From: Tellurirhabdus bombi
GTDB lineage: Bacteria > Bacteroidota > Bacteroidia > Cytophagales > Spirosomataceae
Assembly (NCBI RefSeq): GCF_021484805.1
Contig: NZ_CP090557.1
Coordinates: forward strand, 1,500,001-1,564,000
DNA: 64,000 nucleotides
Reading direction: 5' to 3'
Part shown: piece after piece, positions 43,807 through 52,816 of the stretch
How the letters are laid out: each line of letters begins with the position of its first letter
Numbering within the stretch: position 1 is the first letter of the stretch
Made by a program: the position numbers and the translations under genes
Notes under the pieces: generated by a model
Told to the model about the DNA's origin: nothing
The model's input: only the letters and a program-made list of their open reading frames with translations
Database searches by the model: none

Positions 43807-44247
43807 ATGAAAGTACGACCTGCCTTATTACTGCTGGAAAATAACCACGTTCTCTTGATGCATTACCGCTACGGCGAATCGGATGTTTACGCCCTGCCCG
43901 GCGGCAATCCAGACCGGGGCGAAACGATGGACACAACGCTGATACGCGAATTAGAAGAAGAACTGGGTATTGACGTGGAGGTTGGCTCGGTGGCGTGTAT
44001 GGGTGAAGTGATTCTGCCCGAAGCTAAAAATGATGTGTTGCACGTTGTTTTTTCGGGTCAGATCATTGGCGGATTACCCAAATTAAATCCAGAGCATACT
44101 ACTGCTTTGGCCGTTGTCTGGAAGCCAATTGCCGAACTAGCGGCGTTGAATATGTACCCCAATGTGGGTCGTCAGATTCAACATTGGCTACAAATGGGTC
44201 CTAACGCGGCATATGTTGGTAAGATTGATCAGCCTTTTTTTCAATAA
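43807..44247 (+). CDS. NUDIX hydrolase
   Basis: A 146-residue pyrophosphohydrolase with a complete NUDIX box GNPDRGETMDTTLIRELEEE-LGI matching GX5EX7REUXEEXGU. N-terminal MKVRPALLLLENNHVLL is a typical first strand. The substrate (nucleotide, sugar-nucleotide or coenzyme) is not predictable. Its last 47 bases overlap the 3' end of the symporter gene on the other strand. Confidence 0.92.
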   Translation: MKVRPALLLLENNHVLLMHYRYGESDVYALPGGNPDRGETMDTTLIRELEEELGIDVEVGSVACMGEVILPEAKNDVLHVVFSGQIIGGLPKLNPEHTTALAVVWKPIAELAALNMYPNVGRQIQHWLQMGPNAAYVGKIDQPFFQ

Positions 44248-45625
44248 GACTCCCAACCAGCATAGCGGCAGCGCTAACCAGTAAACCATAAATCATGGCG
44301 GGGTATTCCGTTTCCAGCCACAGGCAGACGAGCCAGGCGGCAAAACCAACGCTCATGGATAAAAGGCAACCCAGCTTACTCGCTCGTTTCCAGTAGAGGC
44401 CAGCCGTTAGCGGTACAAACAGGGACACTAGACTGAAGGCCGACGATTCGGCAACGAGCTCAAAAATGTTTACATCGCGTGCCGCCGTCATCCAGACACA
44501 GGCCAGCGTGATGAACACAACTGCCAGCCGGATGCTGAGCAGCAATTGCTTGTCGGTCACGGAAGGGCGGAAAAACCGGTAAATGTTTTCGCCAAAGATG
44601 GTGGCCGGTGCCAGAATCGCCCCGCTGGAAACGCTTAGAATGGCCGACAGCAACGCGCCAAAAAAAAGGATCTGCAAGGGAAGGCCACCTTCCTGCATCA
44701 CCATATTGGGAATAAGCATCTGGTTGTCGGTGCTTAGATTGGGGTAGAGTAATTTACCGCACAGCCCGATAAAAAGCGGCAGCATAGCAATGGTGATGTA
44801 CAGACCCGAAGCGAGGTAGGAAGCCTGCACCGTCGTCCGCTCCGACTTAGCCGCCATTACGCGCTGAAAAACATCCTGCTGGGGAATAGAACCAAGACCA
44901 ATGGTGATCCAGGCGGCAATATATGTGACACTGTCTTTGAAAGTGGGTTGCGGTAGAAACCGGAAAAAACCAGGTCGCGTTTGGCGTAAAATCGCTTCGA
45001 AACCCCCGATTCGGTTGTAGAGCAAAACCGCAATCACGATCAGGGCCAGGATAATGATGATGTTGTGGAAGAAGTCCGTAATCGAAATTGACCACATCCC
45101 CCCCAGAATGGTGTAAATCATCACAATAAGGGCGCTTGAGGCAATACTCCAGAAGACAGGAACTCCCGTAACCACGTTCAGCACAATGCCAATGGCGATA
45201 AACTGCGCCGAAATCCAGCTAAAATAGGAGGGAATGATTAAAATAGCCGACAGCAACTCCGCTGACCGTCCGAAGCGGTAGGAAAAGTAGTCAGAAAATG
45301 TGGTGATTTTCAGGCGGTACAAAGGACGCGCGTAAAATGCCCCCACCAGAAACAGGCACAAGGCCGAGCCAAAAGGCTCTTCGATAATAGCCAGCACCCC
45401 GCCTTCAACAAACACGGAAGGGGCACCCATAATCGTCTCCGAACCAAACCAGGTGGCAAACGTCGCTGACGCCGCTAGTACTAACGGCAAGCTCCTGCCA
45501 GCCAGTACGAAATCCTGCGTATTGGTGACTTTCCGGGCGGCCCAAACGCCAACAGCAATGTTAGAAAGTAAATAAAGCGCAATGAAAAGAAGGAGCATGA
45601 AGAGAACAGCTTGAGCGTTGTCCAA
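44201..45625 (-). CDS. Sodium:solute symporter (SSS family)
   Basis: A 474-residue membrane protein with about 12-13 hydrophobic segments. Features of the SSS family are present: WVAARKVTNTQDFVLAGRSL near the N-terminus, GSETIMGAPSVFVEGG, the EPFGSALCLFLVGAF region, GMWSISITDFFHN and a C-terminal bundle. Relatives import sugars, amino acids, nucleosides or vitamins with Na+. It shares 47 bases with the convergent NUDIX gene at its 3' end, and follows the vWA-like lipoprotein gene on the same strand after 41 bases. Confidence 0.9.
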   Translation of the reverse strand: MDNAQAVLFMLLLFIALYLLSNIAVGVWAARKVTNTQDFVLAGRSLPLVLAASATFATWFGSETIMGAPSVFVEGGVLAIIEEPFGSALCLFLVGAFYARPLYRLKITTFSDYFSYRFGRSAELLSAILIIPSYFSWISAQFIAIGIVLNVVTGVPVFWSIASSALIVMIYTILGGMWSISITDFFHNIIIILALIVIAVLLYNRIGGFEAILRQTRPGFFRFLPQPTFKDSVTYIAAWITIGLGSIPQQDVFQRVMAAKSERTTVQASYLASGLYITIAMLPLFIGLCGKLLYPNLSTDNQMLIPNMVMQEGGLPLQILFFGALLSAILSVSSGAILAPATIFGENIYRFFRPSVTDKQLLLSIRLAVVFITLACVWMTAARDVNIFELVAESSAFSLVSLFVPLTAGLYWKRASKLGCLLSMSVGFAAWLVCLWLETEYPAMIYGLLVSAAAMLVGSLIEKKADQSYQHMPR

Positions 45626-45666
45626 AAATAATGAAACTAGGACAGAAAGGGGCTGTTACGGCTGGT

Positions 45667-46443
45667 TTACTGCTCTTCGACGTTGGCGGCGCCCAACTCC
45701 TGGAATAACGTTTGCCAATACTGCGTAACGGCCGGGTTATTTTCCTTCACCGATGCATTGGGTTCAAACGGTAAGATCATCGCAATATCCGGGCTACCCA
45801 GCGTGTATTGTTTGAGCTTTTTCGTATCAGCTTTGGCCCAGTCGTCGGCCTGGGCGTTGTCTTTGGGCGGCGTCGTATGGAAATCGCGGCGGTCGGTACC
45901 TTTGGTGCTTTCTACCATATCGCTCAGGTAATACACCTTGACGGCCGCGCCGTTTTCGTTGGCCTTAGCAATGACGGGCAGGCTGGCCCAGATGTCGGTT
46001 TCCTGATTCGATGCAGAGGTATTTTGCTGGGCCAACTGTTGAATAACCCGCTGACGAAATAGCGCTTTCTCCCGGTTTAATGAAAGATCGAAAGACGTTT
46101 GGGCGGCTTCGCGGTCGGTGGCGTTGGCGTTTTCGATAGCGTCCAGTTCAGAGCGGGTGGTTAGCGATAAAGCCCGTGCCTTCGAGGTGTTTTCGTGGAT
46201 AAAGTAAACTTCCAGCTTGTCGCCTTTCTTCTTAATATTCTGATCGATGATGTCGTTAATGGCCTGCTGGTATTTCTGCGCCACAAATCCCTTGTTGATA
46301 TTCACACTAACCGACTTATCCATAAAAATCAATGTATGAATTGGCGTGGTATCGGCAGGCTTCTGGCTAGCCTCTTTGTTGGCGTCTGAAGAACAGGCGA
46401 TTAAGCCGACAAGACAAGCAAAGCTTATCAAGAGTGATTTCAT
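45667..46443 (-). CDS. Lipoprotein with a vWA-like metal-site pattern, unknown
   Basis: A 258-residue lipoprotein (LIAC, Cys17). Directly after the anchor HTLIFMDKSVSVN contains the MIDAS start DxSxS (Asp42, Ser44, Ser46) at the end of a hydrophobic strand. A Thr149-Asp150 in the next loop and Asp175 in YYLSDMVES fit the other MIDAS positions. The arrangement suggests a von Willebrand A-type fold that binds a ligand through a divalent metal, but sequence identity to known vWA families cannot be tested here. It may be co-transcribed with the symporter gene (41-base gap). Confidence 0.65.
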   Translation of the reverse strand: MKSLLISFACLVGLIACSSDANKEASQKPADTTPIHTLIFMDKSVSVNINKGFVAQKYQQAINDIIDQNIKKKGDKLEVYFIHENTSKARALSLTTRSELDAIENANATDREAAQTSFDLSLNREKALFRQRVIQQLAQQNTSASNQETDIWASLPVIAKANENGAAVKVYYLSDMVESTKGTDRRDFHTTPPKDNAQADDWAKADTKKLKQYTLGSPDIAMILPFEPNASVKENNPAVTQYWQTLFQELGAANVEEQ

Positions 46444-46586
46444 AATCTTATCAGAAATATTGTTCTGGAATGATATTCAGGGATAATACCTACAGAAGCA
46501 GGGAGATGACCATTTTCTTTGCCAAATGTATCAACAAAGTCATTATCTTCCTTGCTCTATTCAATCAACAACTAATTGCGTACCAT

Positions 46587-48215
46587 ATGAACAAAGTTTT
46601 CACCCGACTGTTTGCTATCGGGCTATTGCTTAGTGCGTTCTGTCAACCACTAGTCGCGCAGATTGAGAAAGCACCAGCCCGCAAAGAAGGCGAAGGAGGC
46701 AACACCCGACTGATCATTCGCGGCGTTACCCTCATCAACAGTACAGGCGCTCCGCCGATGGGTCCGGTTGATATTGTGGTCGAAAAAAATCGCATCGCAC
46801 AAATCAGGCAGGTCGGCCATCCTGGTGTGCCAATTAACGAAAAAAGTCGCCCAAAAGCAGAAAACGGTGACAAAGAATTAAACTGCGAAGGCATGTACCT
46901 GATGCCGGGTTTTGTGGACATGCACGGGCATATTGGCGGCACAGGTCAGGGAACTCCCTCGGAATATGTGTTCAAGCTCTGGCTAGCCCACGGAATTACT
47001 ACCATCCGTGACCCATCCTGCGGCAACGGCCTCGACTGGGTTTTGGAACACCGCACTAAAAGCGAACGAAATGAAATCACCGCACCACGGATCAAAGCGT
47101 ATACCGTCTTCGGGCAGGGGAGCAAATCGCCCATCTCAACGCCGGAGCAGGCACGTATTTGGGTGCGGGAAAATGCCAAAAAAGGCGCGGACGGCATTAA
47201 GTTTTTCGGTGCTGAACCAGATGTCTTTCGGGCAGCTTTAGAGGAAAATAAAAAACTAGGATTGCGGTCTGCCTGCCACCACGCGCAGCTGGAAGTGGCC
47301 CGAATGAACGTGCTGGCAACCGCAAAAGCCGGATTAACGTCGATGGAGCACTGGTATGGGTTGCCCGAAGCTTTGTTTGAGGACAAAACCATTCAGAACT
47401 ATCCAGCCAATTACAACTACAACAACGAGCTGCATCGCTTTGAAGAAGCCGGTCGGCTCTGGGAGCAGGCGGCCAAACCGGGTACGGCGCGGTGGAATAA
47501 AGTGCTCGACAGCCTCATTGCGATGGATTTCACGCTTGACCCTACGTTCAATATCTACGAAGCGAACCGGGAGTTGATGCTGGCCCGGCGAGCAGAATGG
47601 CACGATGACTACACCTTGCCGTCGCTATGGCGTTTTTACGGACCAAGCCGCATCTCGCACGGATCTTACTGGCACGATTGGGGCACAGAGCAGGAAGTCG
47701 CCTGGAAGCGCAATTACCAGCTTTGGATGCAGTTTGTCAACGAATACAAAAACCGGGGTGGTCGCGTAACGGCGGGTTCGGACTCGGGATTTATTTATCA
47801 GTTATACGGCTTTGCCTACATCCGGGAGCTGGAACTCCTCCGGGAGTCGGGCTTTCATCCGCTCGAAGTGATTCGGGCCGCAACGCTCAAAGGAGCCGAG
47901 GCTTTGGGAATGGCCAATCAGATTGGTTCGGTTGAAATTGGTAAACTCGCCGATTTCGTGATTGTGGAGGAAAATCCGCTGGCAAATTTGAAAGTCCTGT
48001 ACGGAACGGGCGCCATTCGATTAAACGACAAAAATGAAGTCGTTCGGGCGGGTGGCGTGAAATACACGGTGAAAGACGGGATTGTGTATGACGCCAAACA
48101 GTTATTGGCCGACGTTCGGCAACTCGTTACCAACGCGAAGGGGAAAGAAAACTTTGAAATAAGCCAGCCAGGTATGGCCCCGAAAGCCAGCAAAGTATCG
48201 GGCGGCAAACAATAG
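46587..48215 (+). CDS. Exported amidohydrolase family protein
   Basis: A 542-residue metal-dependent hydrolase with signal peptide (MNKVFTRLFAIGLLLSAF, cleavage near VAQI). Metal-site motifs: MPGFVDMHGHIG (HxH), GADGIKFFG (carbamylated Lys candidate), SACHHAQLEV (His), a second His near MEHWYG and GSDSGFIY (Asp). Related to the exported imidazolonepropionase/prolidase-like group in Bacteroidota. Several ATGs lie upstream in frame; ATG 46587 is chosen because it directly precedes the signal peptide. Confidence 0.88.
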   Translation: MNKVFTRLFAIGLLLSAFCQPLVAQIEKAPARKEGEGGNTRLIIRGVTLINSTGAPPMGPVDIVVEKNRIAQIRQVGHPGVPINEKSRPKAENGDKELNCEGMYLMPGFVDMHGHIGGTGQGTPSEYVFKLWLAHGITTIRDPSCGNGLDWVLEHRTKSERNEITAPRIKAYTVFGQGSKSPISTPEQARIWVRENAKKGADGIKFFGAEPDVFRAALEENKKLGLRSACHHAQLEVARMNVLATAKAGLTSMEHWYGLPEALFEDKTIQNYPANYNYNNELHRFEEAGRLWEQAAKPGTARWNKVLDSLIAMDFTLDPTFNIYEANRELMLARRAEWHDDYTLPSLWRFYGPSRISHGSYWHDWGTEQEVAWKRNYQLWMQFVNEYKNRGGRVTAGSDSGFIYQLYGFAYIRELELLRESGFHPLEVIRAATLKGAEALGMANQIGSVEIGKLADFVIVEENPLANLKVLYGTGAIRLNDKNEVVRAGGVKYTVKDGIVYDAKQLLADVRQLVTNAKGKENFEISQPGMAPKASKVSGGKQ

Positions 48216-48229
48216 CGTACCTACAAATA

Positions 48230-48265
48230 AAAAGCCTGCCGAAGCAAATCGGCAGGCTTTTTATT
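48230..48265. terminator. Bidirectional terminator, amidohydrolase / M28 peptidase
   Basis: AAAAGCCTGCC / GGCAGGCTTTT with a 10-base loop, A- and T-rich on both flanks, between the two convergent genes. Confidence 0.88.
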
Positions 48266-48282
48266 TTTTAACTAGACCACAA

Positions 48283-49872
48283 TCAAGGCTTATTGCTGTC
48301 TACGACCAGTTTCTCGTCGCGGTTAGCAACGTCCCAGGCGGTGTAGAAAACGAGTTGCGCTGATTTTTCGGCCAGCTTAAAGTCAATTTTATCTACATCG
48401 TCCGTTGGCCGGTGGTAATCGGGATGAAGGCCGTTGAAGTAGAAAATAATGGGTATTTTATTCTTGGCGAAGTTATAGTGGTCAGAGCGGTAGTAAATCC
48501 GTTCTGGATCGGTTGGCTCGTTGTATTTATAATCCAGCTCCATTTTGGTATAGGTCTGGTTGGCGTTTTCGCTGATCTTGTGCAAGTCAGACGAGAGCTT
48601 ATCCGAACCAATAACGTAGATGTAGTTATCTGATTTGCCCAGGTGCAGATCATCCACGCGACCCACCATGTCTATGTTCAAATCACAAACCGTTTTAGCC
48701 AGTGGAATAACAGGGTCCATATCGGCATAATACTGAGAACCCAACAAGCCTTTTTCTTCACCTGAAACCGTCAGGAACAACATGCTCCGACGCGGGCCGT
48801 GGCCCTCCGCTTTCGCTTTCGCAAACGCCTGCGCGATTTCGATGACCGAAACCGTACCGGAGCCATCGTCATTCGCACCGTTATTAACCTGTCCGTCTGG
48901 ATTAACGCCAATGTGGTCATAGTGGGCGGAAATAATCACGACTTCGTCTTTCTTATCCGTTCCTTCCAGATAGCCCAGGACGTTGCTGCTCTGAACAGCC
49001 TCTTCTTTGCGCTGGGCCAATACGCTTGTCTTGCCTTTTAAAGAGCCAGCCGTTGTTTTACCCGTTTTCGCAATATTATCGGCGGCAGTTTTCAATTTGG
49101 CTGCGCTAGTATTCAGCAGGTCAGCGGCAATTTCTGACGTAACGATAAACGTTCCGACGGAGCTTAGTTGCTCAGTACCTGATTTTAACGTGAGGCGATT
49201 GAATCGGTTCATCATGGCGCTACGCTGGGCAACGAGGCGTTTGAAATCCTCGCCCGCCTCGGCTGCGACGATGAACACCTGAGCGGCTCCTTTATCTTTG
49301 GCCAGGGTCAGTTTTTTGCGCCAGCTATCCTGGGCGCTGAAGTCTGCCGTTCCGGCGAGTGCTTCGCCACTGGTGTTTTTTGGCGCCCCATCCATAATGA
49401 CGATGGCTTTGCCTTTAACATCAAGTTTGGCATAATCGTCGTATTGGCCGGTGCTGATGCCGTAACCCGCGAAGACGGTTTCGTAAGCCGTTTCGGCTGG
49501 GACGCTCAGCAAGCCGTTGACAATAAAATCCTTGGGATAGGTATACGTTTTTTTACCCGCTTTGACGTAAAAATCACCCCACATCTTGCGATACAGGTTG
49601 AACTGTTGCAGGTAGGATTCTTTGCCATCACCAGCCTTTACGATGGGTTTCAGTCCTTCGGCCGTGAACTGCTTCACGATATAGTCCGCTGCTTTTCGCT
49701 GGCCGGCTGTACCTGTTTCGCGGCCTTCCATGTCGTCGGCGGCCAGGATACGGAGATGTTTCTCAAGGTCGGCTGCCTGGATGGTGCGGGCGTAGTCGGT
49801 TGCTGTTTGGGCAAAACCAACCTGACACCCTAAGGCCAATACCAGGGCCGTAGCATTTAGTTTGTAGCGCAT
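48283..49872 (-). CDS. M28 family metallopeptidase with PA domain, exported
   Basis: A 529-residue aminopeptidase with a signal peptide (MRYKLNATALVLAL, cleavage near GFAQ). A protease-associated domain insert occupies about residues 120-270. The M28 catalytic core has both zinc sites: SAHYDHIG (HxD, His/Asp), NGANDDGSG (Asp), SGEEKGLLG (double Glu), DMVGRVD (Asp) and the late His in GLHPDYHRPTDD. It should cleave peptides outside the cell for amino-acid uptake. Confidence 0.93.
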   Translation of the reverse strand: MRYKLNATALVLALGCQVGFAQTATDYARTIQAADLEKHLRILAADDMEGRETGTAGQRKAADYIVKQFTAEGLKPIVKAGDGKESYLQQFNLYRKMWGDFYVKAGKKTYTYPKDFIVNGLLSVPAETAYETVFAGYGISTGQYDDYAKLDVKGKAIVIMDGAPKNTSGEALAGTADFSAQDSWRKKLTLAKDKGAAQVFIVAAEAGEDFKRLVAQRSAMMNRFNRLTLKSGTEQLSSVGTFIVTSEIAADLLNTSAAKLKTAADNIAKTGKTTAGSLKGKTSVLAQRKEEAVQSSNVLGYLEGTDKKDEVVIISAHYDHIGVNPDGQVNNGANDDGSGTVSVIEIAQAFAKAKAEGHGPRRSMLFLTVSGEEKGLLGSQYYADMDPVIPLAKTVCDLNIDMVGRVDDLHLGKSDNYIYVIGSDKLSSDLHKISENANQTYTKMELDYKYNEPTDPERIYYRSDHYNFAKNKIPIIFYFNGLHPDYHRPTDDVDKIDFKLAEKSAQLVFYTAWDVANRDEKLVVDSNKP

Positions 49873-49877
49873 ATGAA

Positions 49878-50144
49878 TTAAAAATTGCTACAAATTAACG
49901 AATAATACAGACAGATTGGTACAGTAAAAAGCGGGATTACCGGAAGACGACAATCAGCTACCAGAACCGCCACACCAAAAGGCTTCGGGAGGGCGTTTTT
50001 CTCGCGAAAAAACTGATACCCAAACACAACGATCAGCACGCTTAATGTTTGAAATAGCGCCAGGTAGGCCGTTTCGCAGGATTTTAAAGAGAAAACACGT
50101 AGTGATACGCCTGTTCTGGCAATAAGCCCGATAAAATTTATGGC
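49878..50144 (-). pseudogene. Remnant of a membrane transporter (C-terminal part), decayed
   Basis: The 477 bases between M28 and arginine decarboxylase genes hold no intact gene. On the minus strand one frame from 50144 reads AINFIGLIARTGVSLRVFSL, then ETAYLALFQTLSVLIVVFGY and FREKNALPKPFGVAVLVA before a stop at 49878, with stop codons immediately upstream of the frame. The pattern (helix, loop with FFxEK, helix with VAVLVA) is reminiscent of the last helices of EamA/DMT-type transporters, but family membership is a guess. The N-terminal two thirds are missing. Confidence 0.35.
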
Positions 50145-50349
50145 TTATCTGAATCAAAAATCTTCGAAAAAGCGTTTCTTAAATTGCGAGGGGATAATCA
50201 ATAAGCAGCTTGACAATCAGACTCCCGGCCTGTACTGAATGAAGGATTGATGAACAGACCGGTCTGCTGTTGCAAAGCTGCTCTTTTTATATCATTTTCG
50301 CAGACTTTTTTGACAACCACGAACACCCCCTTATGCTTCTCCCGAAAGG

Positions 50350-51843
50350 ATGAAAAGTTACAACGACCTGATCGAACAAACCTTTGAGTTCCCAACGCTC
50401 GAATTTAAAGTGGAGAATAACTCCCTATTGTTCAACAATGTTCCGCTAATGGACATTATTAAACAGTATGGTACGCCGCTCAAACTAACGTATTTGCCCA
50501 AAATTGGGGAGCATATCGAACACGCCAAGTTGCTGTTTAAGAATGCCCTCAAACGGTATAATTACAAAGGTTCGTATACGTACTGCTATTGTACTAAATC
50601 ATCGCATTTTCGGTTTGTCCTTGAAGAGGCATTAAAGAACAATATCCACCTTGAAACTTCGTCGGCTTATGATATTCCCATCATCCGCGAATTGTACAAG
50701 GAGGAGAAAATATCGAAAAGCACTTACCTGATTTGTAACGGCTACAAACGGCCCTTATATACGCAGTATATCAGTGAGTTAATCAACGAAGGTTTTAACG
50801 TAATTCCGGTTCTAGATAACCTGAAAGAAATTGAAGCCTACGAAGGGTCGACCACGGCGGAAACGGTAAATCTAGGCGTTCGGATTGCCACGGATGAAGA
50901 ACCGAACTTTGCTTTTTATACCTCGCGGCTGGGCATTCGCTACAGCGACGTAAACGAGCTTTACCGGAGCAAAATCCAGAACAGTCCGAAGTTCAAGCTG
51001 AAAATGCTGCACTTTTTCATCAATACGGGCATTAAAGACAGCGCGTATTACTGGAGTGAGCTGAGCCGGTTTATGTACAAATACTGCGAGCTGCGGAAAA
51101 TCTGCCCGGATCTGGATTCTATTGACATTGGCGGTGGTATGCCGATTCAGACCTCGTTCCAGTTTTCGTATGACTACCAGGCGATGGTCGACCAGATTGT
51201 GGAGAGCATCCAGTGGATTTGCAACAAAAACAACGTACCGGTGCCGCACATCTTCACGGAGTTTGGCAGCTATACTGTTGGTGAAAGTGGTGCCGTTATT
51301 TACAACATCATTGACCAGAAACTACAGAACGACAAAGAGCTGTGGTACATGATTGATGGTTCGTTCATCACGCACTTGCCGGATTCCTGGGGTCTGGGTC
51401 AGAAGTACATCATGCTGGCCATTAACAACTGGGATAATCCATACCAGAAAGTGAATCTCGGTGGTTTGACCTGCGATTCGCACGATTTCTACAACACGGA
51501 AGCACACAGCGCCGATTTATACCTGCCGATTTACGAGCAGGAGTCTGAGAACCAGTACATTGGCTTCTTCCATACGGGTGCCTATCAGGAGTCGCTGGGT
51601 GGCTACGGTGGTATTCAACACTGTCTGATTCCGGCCCCGCAACACGTCATTGTGGATCGTGATTCGGAAGGAAACATCACGACGCGCCTTTTTGCCAATG
51701 AGCAGGAAAGCGAGACGATGCTGAAAATTCTGGGCTACCAGCAAACGGCCACTGAATCGAAGACCGAAAAGGATGCGGCTTACGAGGAAGCGCAGAATGG
51801 GCAGGAGCGTTCTGTCGAAGAATTGGAAAACCAGGAGAACTAA
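50350..51843 (+). CDS. Biosynthetic arginine decarboxylase-like PLP enzyme
   Basis: A 497-residue fold-type III PLP decarboxylase. Schiff-base Lys83 lies in YCTKSSHF; the glycine-rich phosphate loop is IDIGGGMP (258-265); TEFGSYTVGESGAV (303-316) corresponds to the ExGR region; catalytic Cys375 lies in GLTCDSHDF. It lacks the large insert of E. coli SpeA and matches the short Bacteroidota form, so it probably makes agmatine for polyamine synthesis. A charged tail of ~35 residues (QNGQERSVEELENQ) follows the core. Start ATG 50350 preceded by CGAAAGG. Confidence 0.88.
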   Translation: MKSYNDLIEQTFEFPTLEFKVENNSLLFNNVPLMDIIKQYGTPLKLTYLPKIGEHIEHAKLLFKNALKRYNYKGSYTYCYCTKSSHFRFVLEEALKNNIHLETSSAYDIPIIRELYKEEKISKSTYLICNGYKRPLYTQYISELINEGFNVIPVLDNLKEIEAYEGSTTAETVNLGVRIATDEEPNFAFYTSRLGIRYSDVNELYRSKIQNSPKFKLKMLHFFINTGIKDSAYYWSELSRFMYKYCELRKICPDLDSIDIGGGMPIQTSFQFSYDYQAMVDQIVESIQWICNKNNVPVPHIFTEFGSYTVGESGAVIYNIIDQKLQNDKELWYMIDGSFITHLPDSWGLGQKYIMLAINNWDNPYQKVNLGGLTCDSHDFYNTEAHSADLYLPIYEQESENQYIGFFHTGAYQESLGGYGGIQHCLIPAPQHVIVDRDSEGNITTRLFANEQESETMLKILGYQQTATESKTEKDAAYEEAQNGQERSVEELENQEN

Positions 51844-51980
51844 GTTAACTAGCTGGCTGATTATTCGTTAGTGCTCATTAAATTTATGAGAACACCGAAT
51901 AATCAGCCTGTTTGTTCGTATATTAGCTGAACGTGGTTTATTAGCTAAAGCACCCCATTAAACAAATAGTATTGCCACTT

Positions 51981-52112
51981 ATGAAAAAAGCTATCTTTTT
52001 GCTAGGCATTGTAGCGATTGCTTCTTTAGGATCATGCTCCCGGAAAATGTGTCCGGCGTATGGCCAGAATTCCCTGAAAAAAGCACCGAGCTCAAGCGTT
52101 CGGCCTGCTTAA
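51981..52112 (+). CDS. 43-residue lipoprotein, unknown
   Basis: A very small open frame with a clean lipoprotein signal: MKKAIFLLGIVAIASLGSC (Cys19), then SRKMCPAYGQNSLKKAPSSS and the end VRPA. A second Cys follows closely after the lipid anchor. The pattern C-S-R-K-M-C-P-A-Y-G is too specific to be noise, and short lipoproteins of this kind recur in Bacteroidota. The stop codon overlaps the stop of the convergent HAD gene by bases 52109-52112. No function known. Confidence 0.65.
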   Translation: MKKAIFLLGIVAIASLGSCSRKMCPAYGQNSLKKAPSSSVRPA

Positions 52113-52627
52113 CTGACACTAACTACATACCGTGAGGCTTCCAGTAGGTTTTTGGCTTGCTGGTCGCCAGCGGGTGGTTCATGCAGGGCGTGCGTAATGT
52201 GTACCGTCCGGACACCCACTTTTTTTCCAGCTTCCATATCCCGCAAGGCGTCGCCAATCATCCAGGATTGATTAACGTCAATCGTATATTTAGCAATGGC
52301 TTTCTCCAGCATCAGCGAATCCGGTTTGCGCAGCAGCGAGCGGGAATCATAATCGGGATGATGCGGGCAAAAATAAATATCGTCAATCAGGTTTTGGCAC
52401 GTATCCTGTAAGTATTGGTGGCATTTCATGACGTCTTCTCTTGAATAAAGCCCCCGGGCAATACCGGCTTGATTGGTTATAACAATGAGCATATAACCTG
52501 CTTCTTTCAAAAGCCGTAAGCCATCCACAACTCCCTCTGGAATGATGAAATCTTCGATCCGATAGACATAATCGACCCGATCTTCGTTCAAAACACCATC
52601 GCGATCCAAAAACACGCACTTATTCAT
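52109..52627 (-). CDS. HAD-superfamily phosphatase (GmhB/HisB-like)
   Basis: A 172-residue HAD-IIIA phosphatase. Nucleophile Asp8 and Asp10 in FLDRDGVLNED, Thr51/Asn52 in ITNQAGIARGLY, RKP (100-102) and Asp126 in IGDALRDMEAG give a complete catalytic set. Relative to D-glycero-D-manno-heptose-1,7-bisphosphatase (GmhB), the Zn loop is half present: FCPHHPDYDS has Cys87/His89/His90 but the second CxC is missing, so Zn binding is doubtful. Function in LPS heptose synthesis is plausible, but a general sugar phosphatase cannot be excluded. Confidence 0.85.
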   Translation of the reverse strand: MNKCVFLDRDGVLNEDRVDYVYRIEDFIIPEGVVDGLRLLKEAGYMLIVITNQAGIARGLYSREDVMKCHQYLQDTCQNLIDDIYFCPHHPDYDSRSLLRKPDSLMLEKAIAKYTIDVNQSWMIGDALRDMEAGKKVGVRTVHITHALHEPPAGDQQAKNLLEASRYVVSVS

Positions 52628-52816
52628 TCTTCTCTATTATCTGGTTGATATAGCTGGTATTTCTGGAAAAATACCATTTTATAAGGAAATACTATTAGTT
52701 ATTTTAACTTGATTCCAGTGATTTCTGTTACCAGTTAACAAAAATTAACAGAAAAGGTAACTGGTTTTTGCTACCCTGCCGTTTAATTCGTTGTGTTATT
52801 AGTAATAGGCGAGGCT

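Noticed and set aside
52731-52764. Hairpin upstream of the OmpA gene as a terminator
   Set aside because: Short stem, long loop and no transcribed gene on the same strand directly before it; recorded only as a leader feature.
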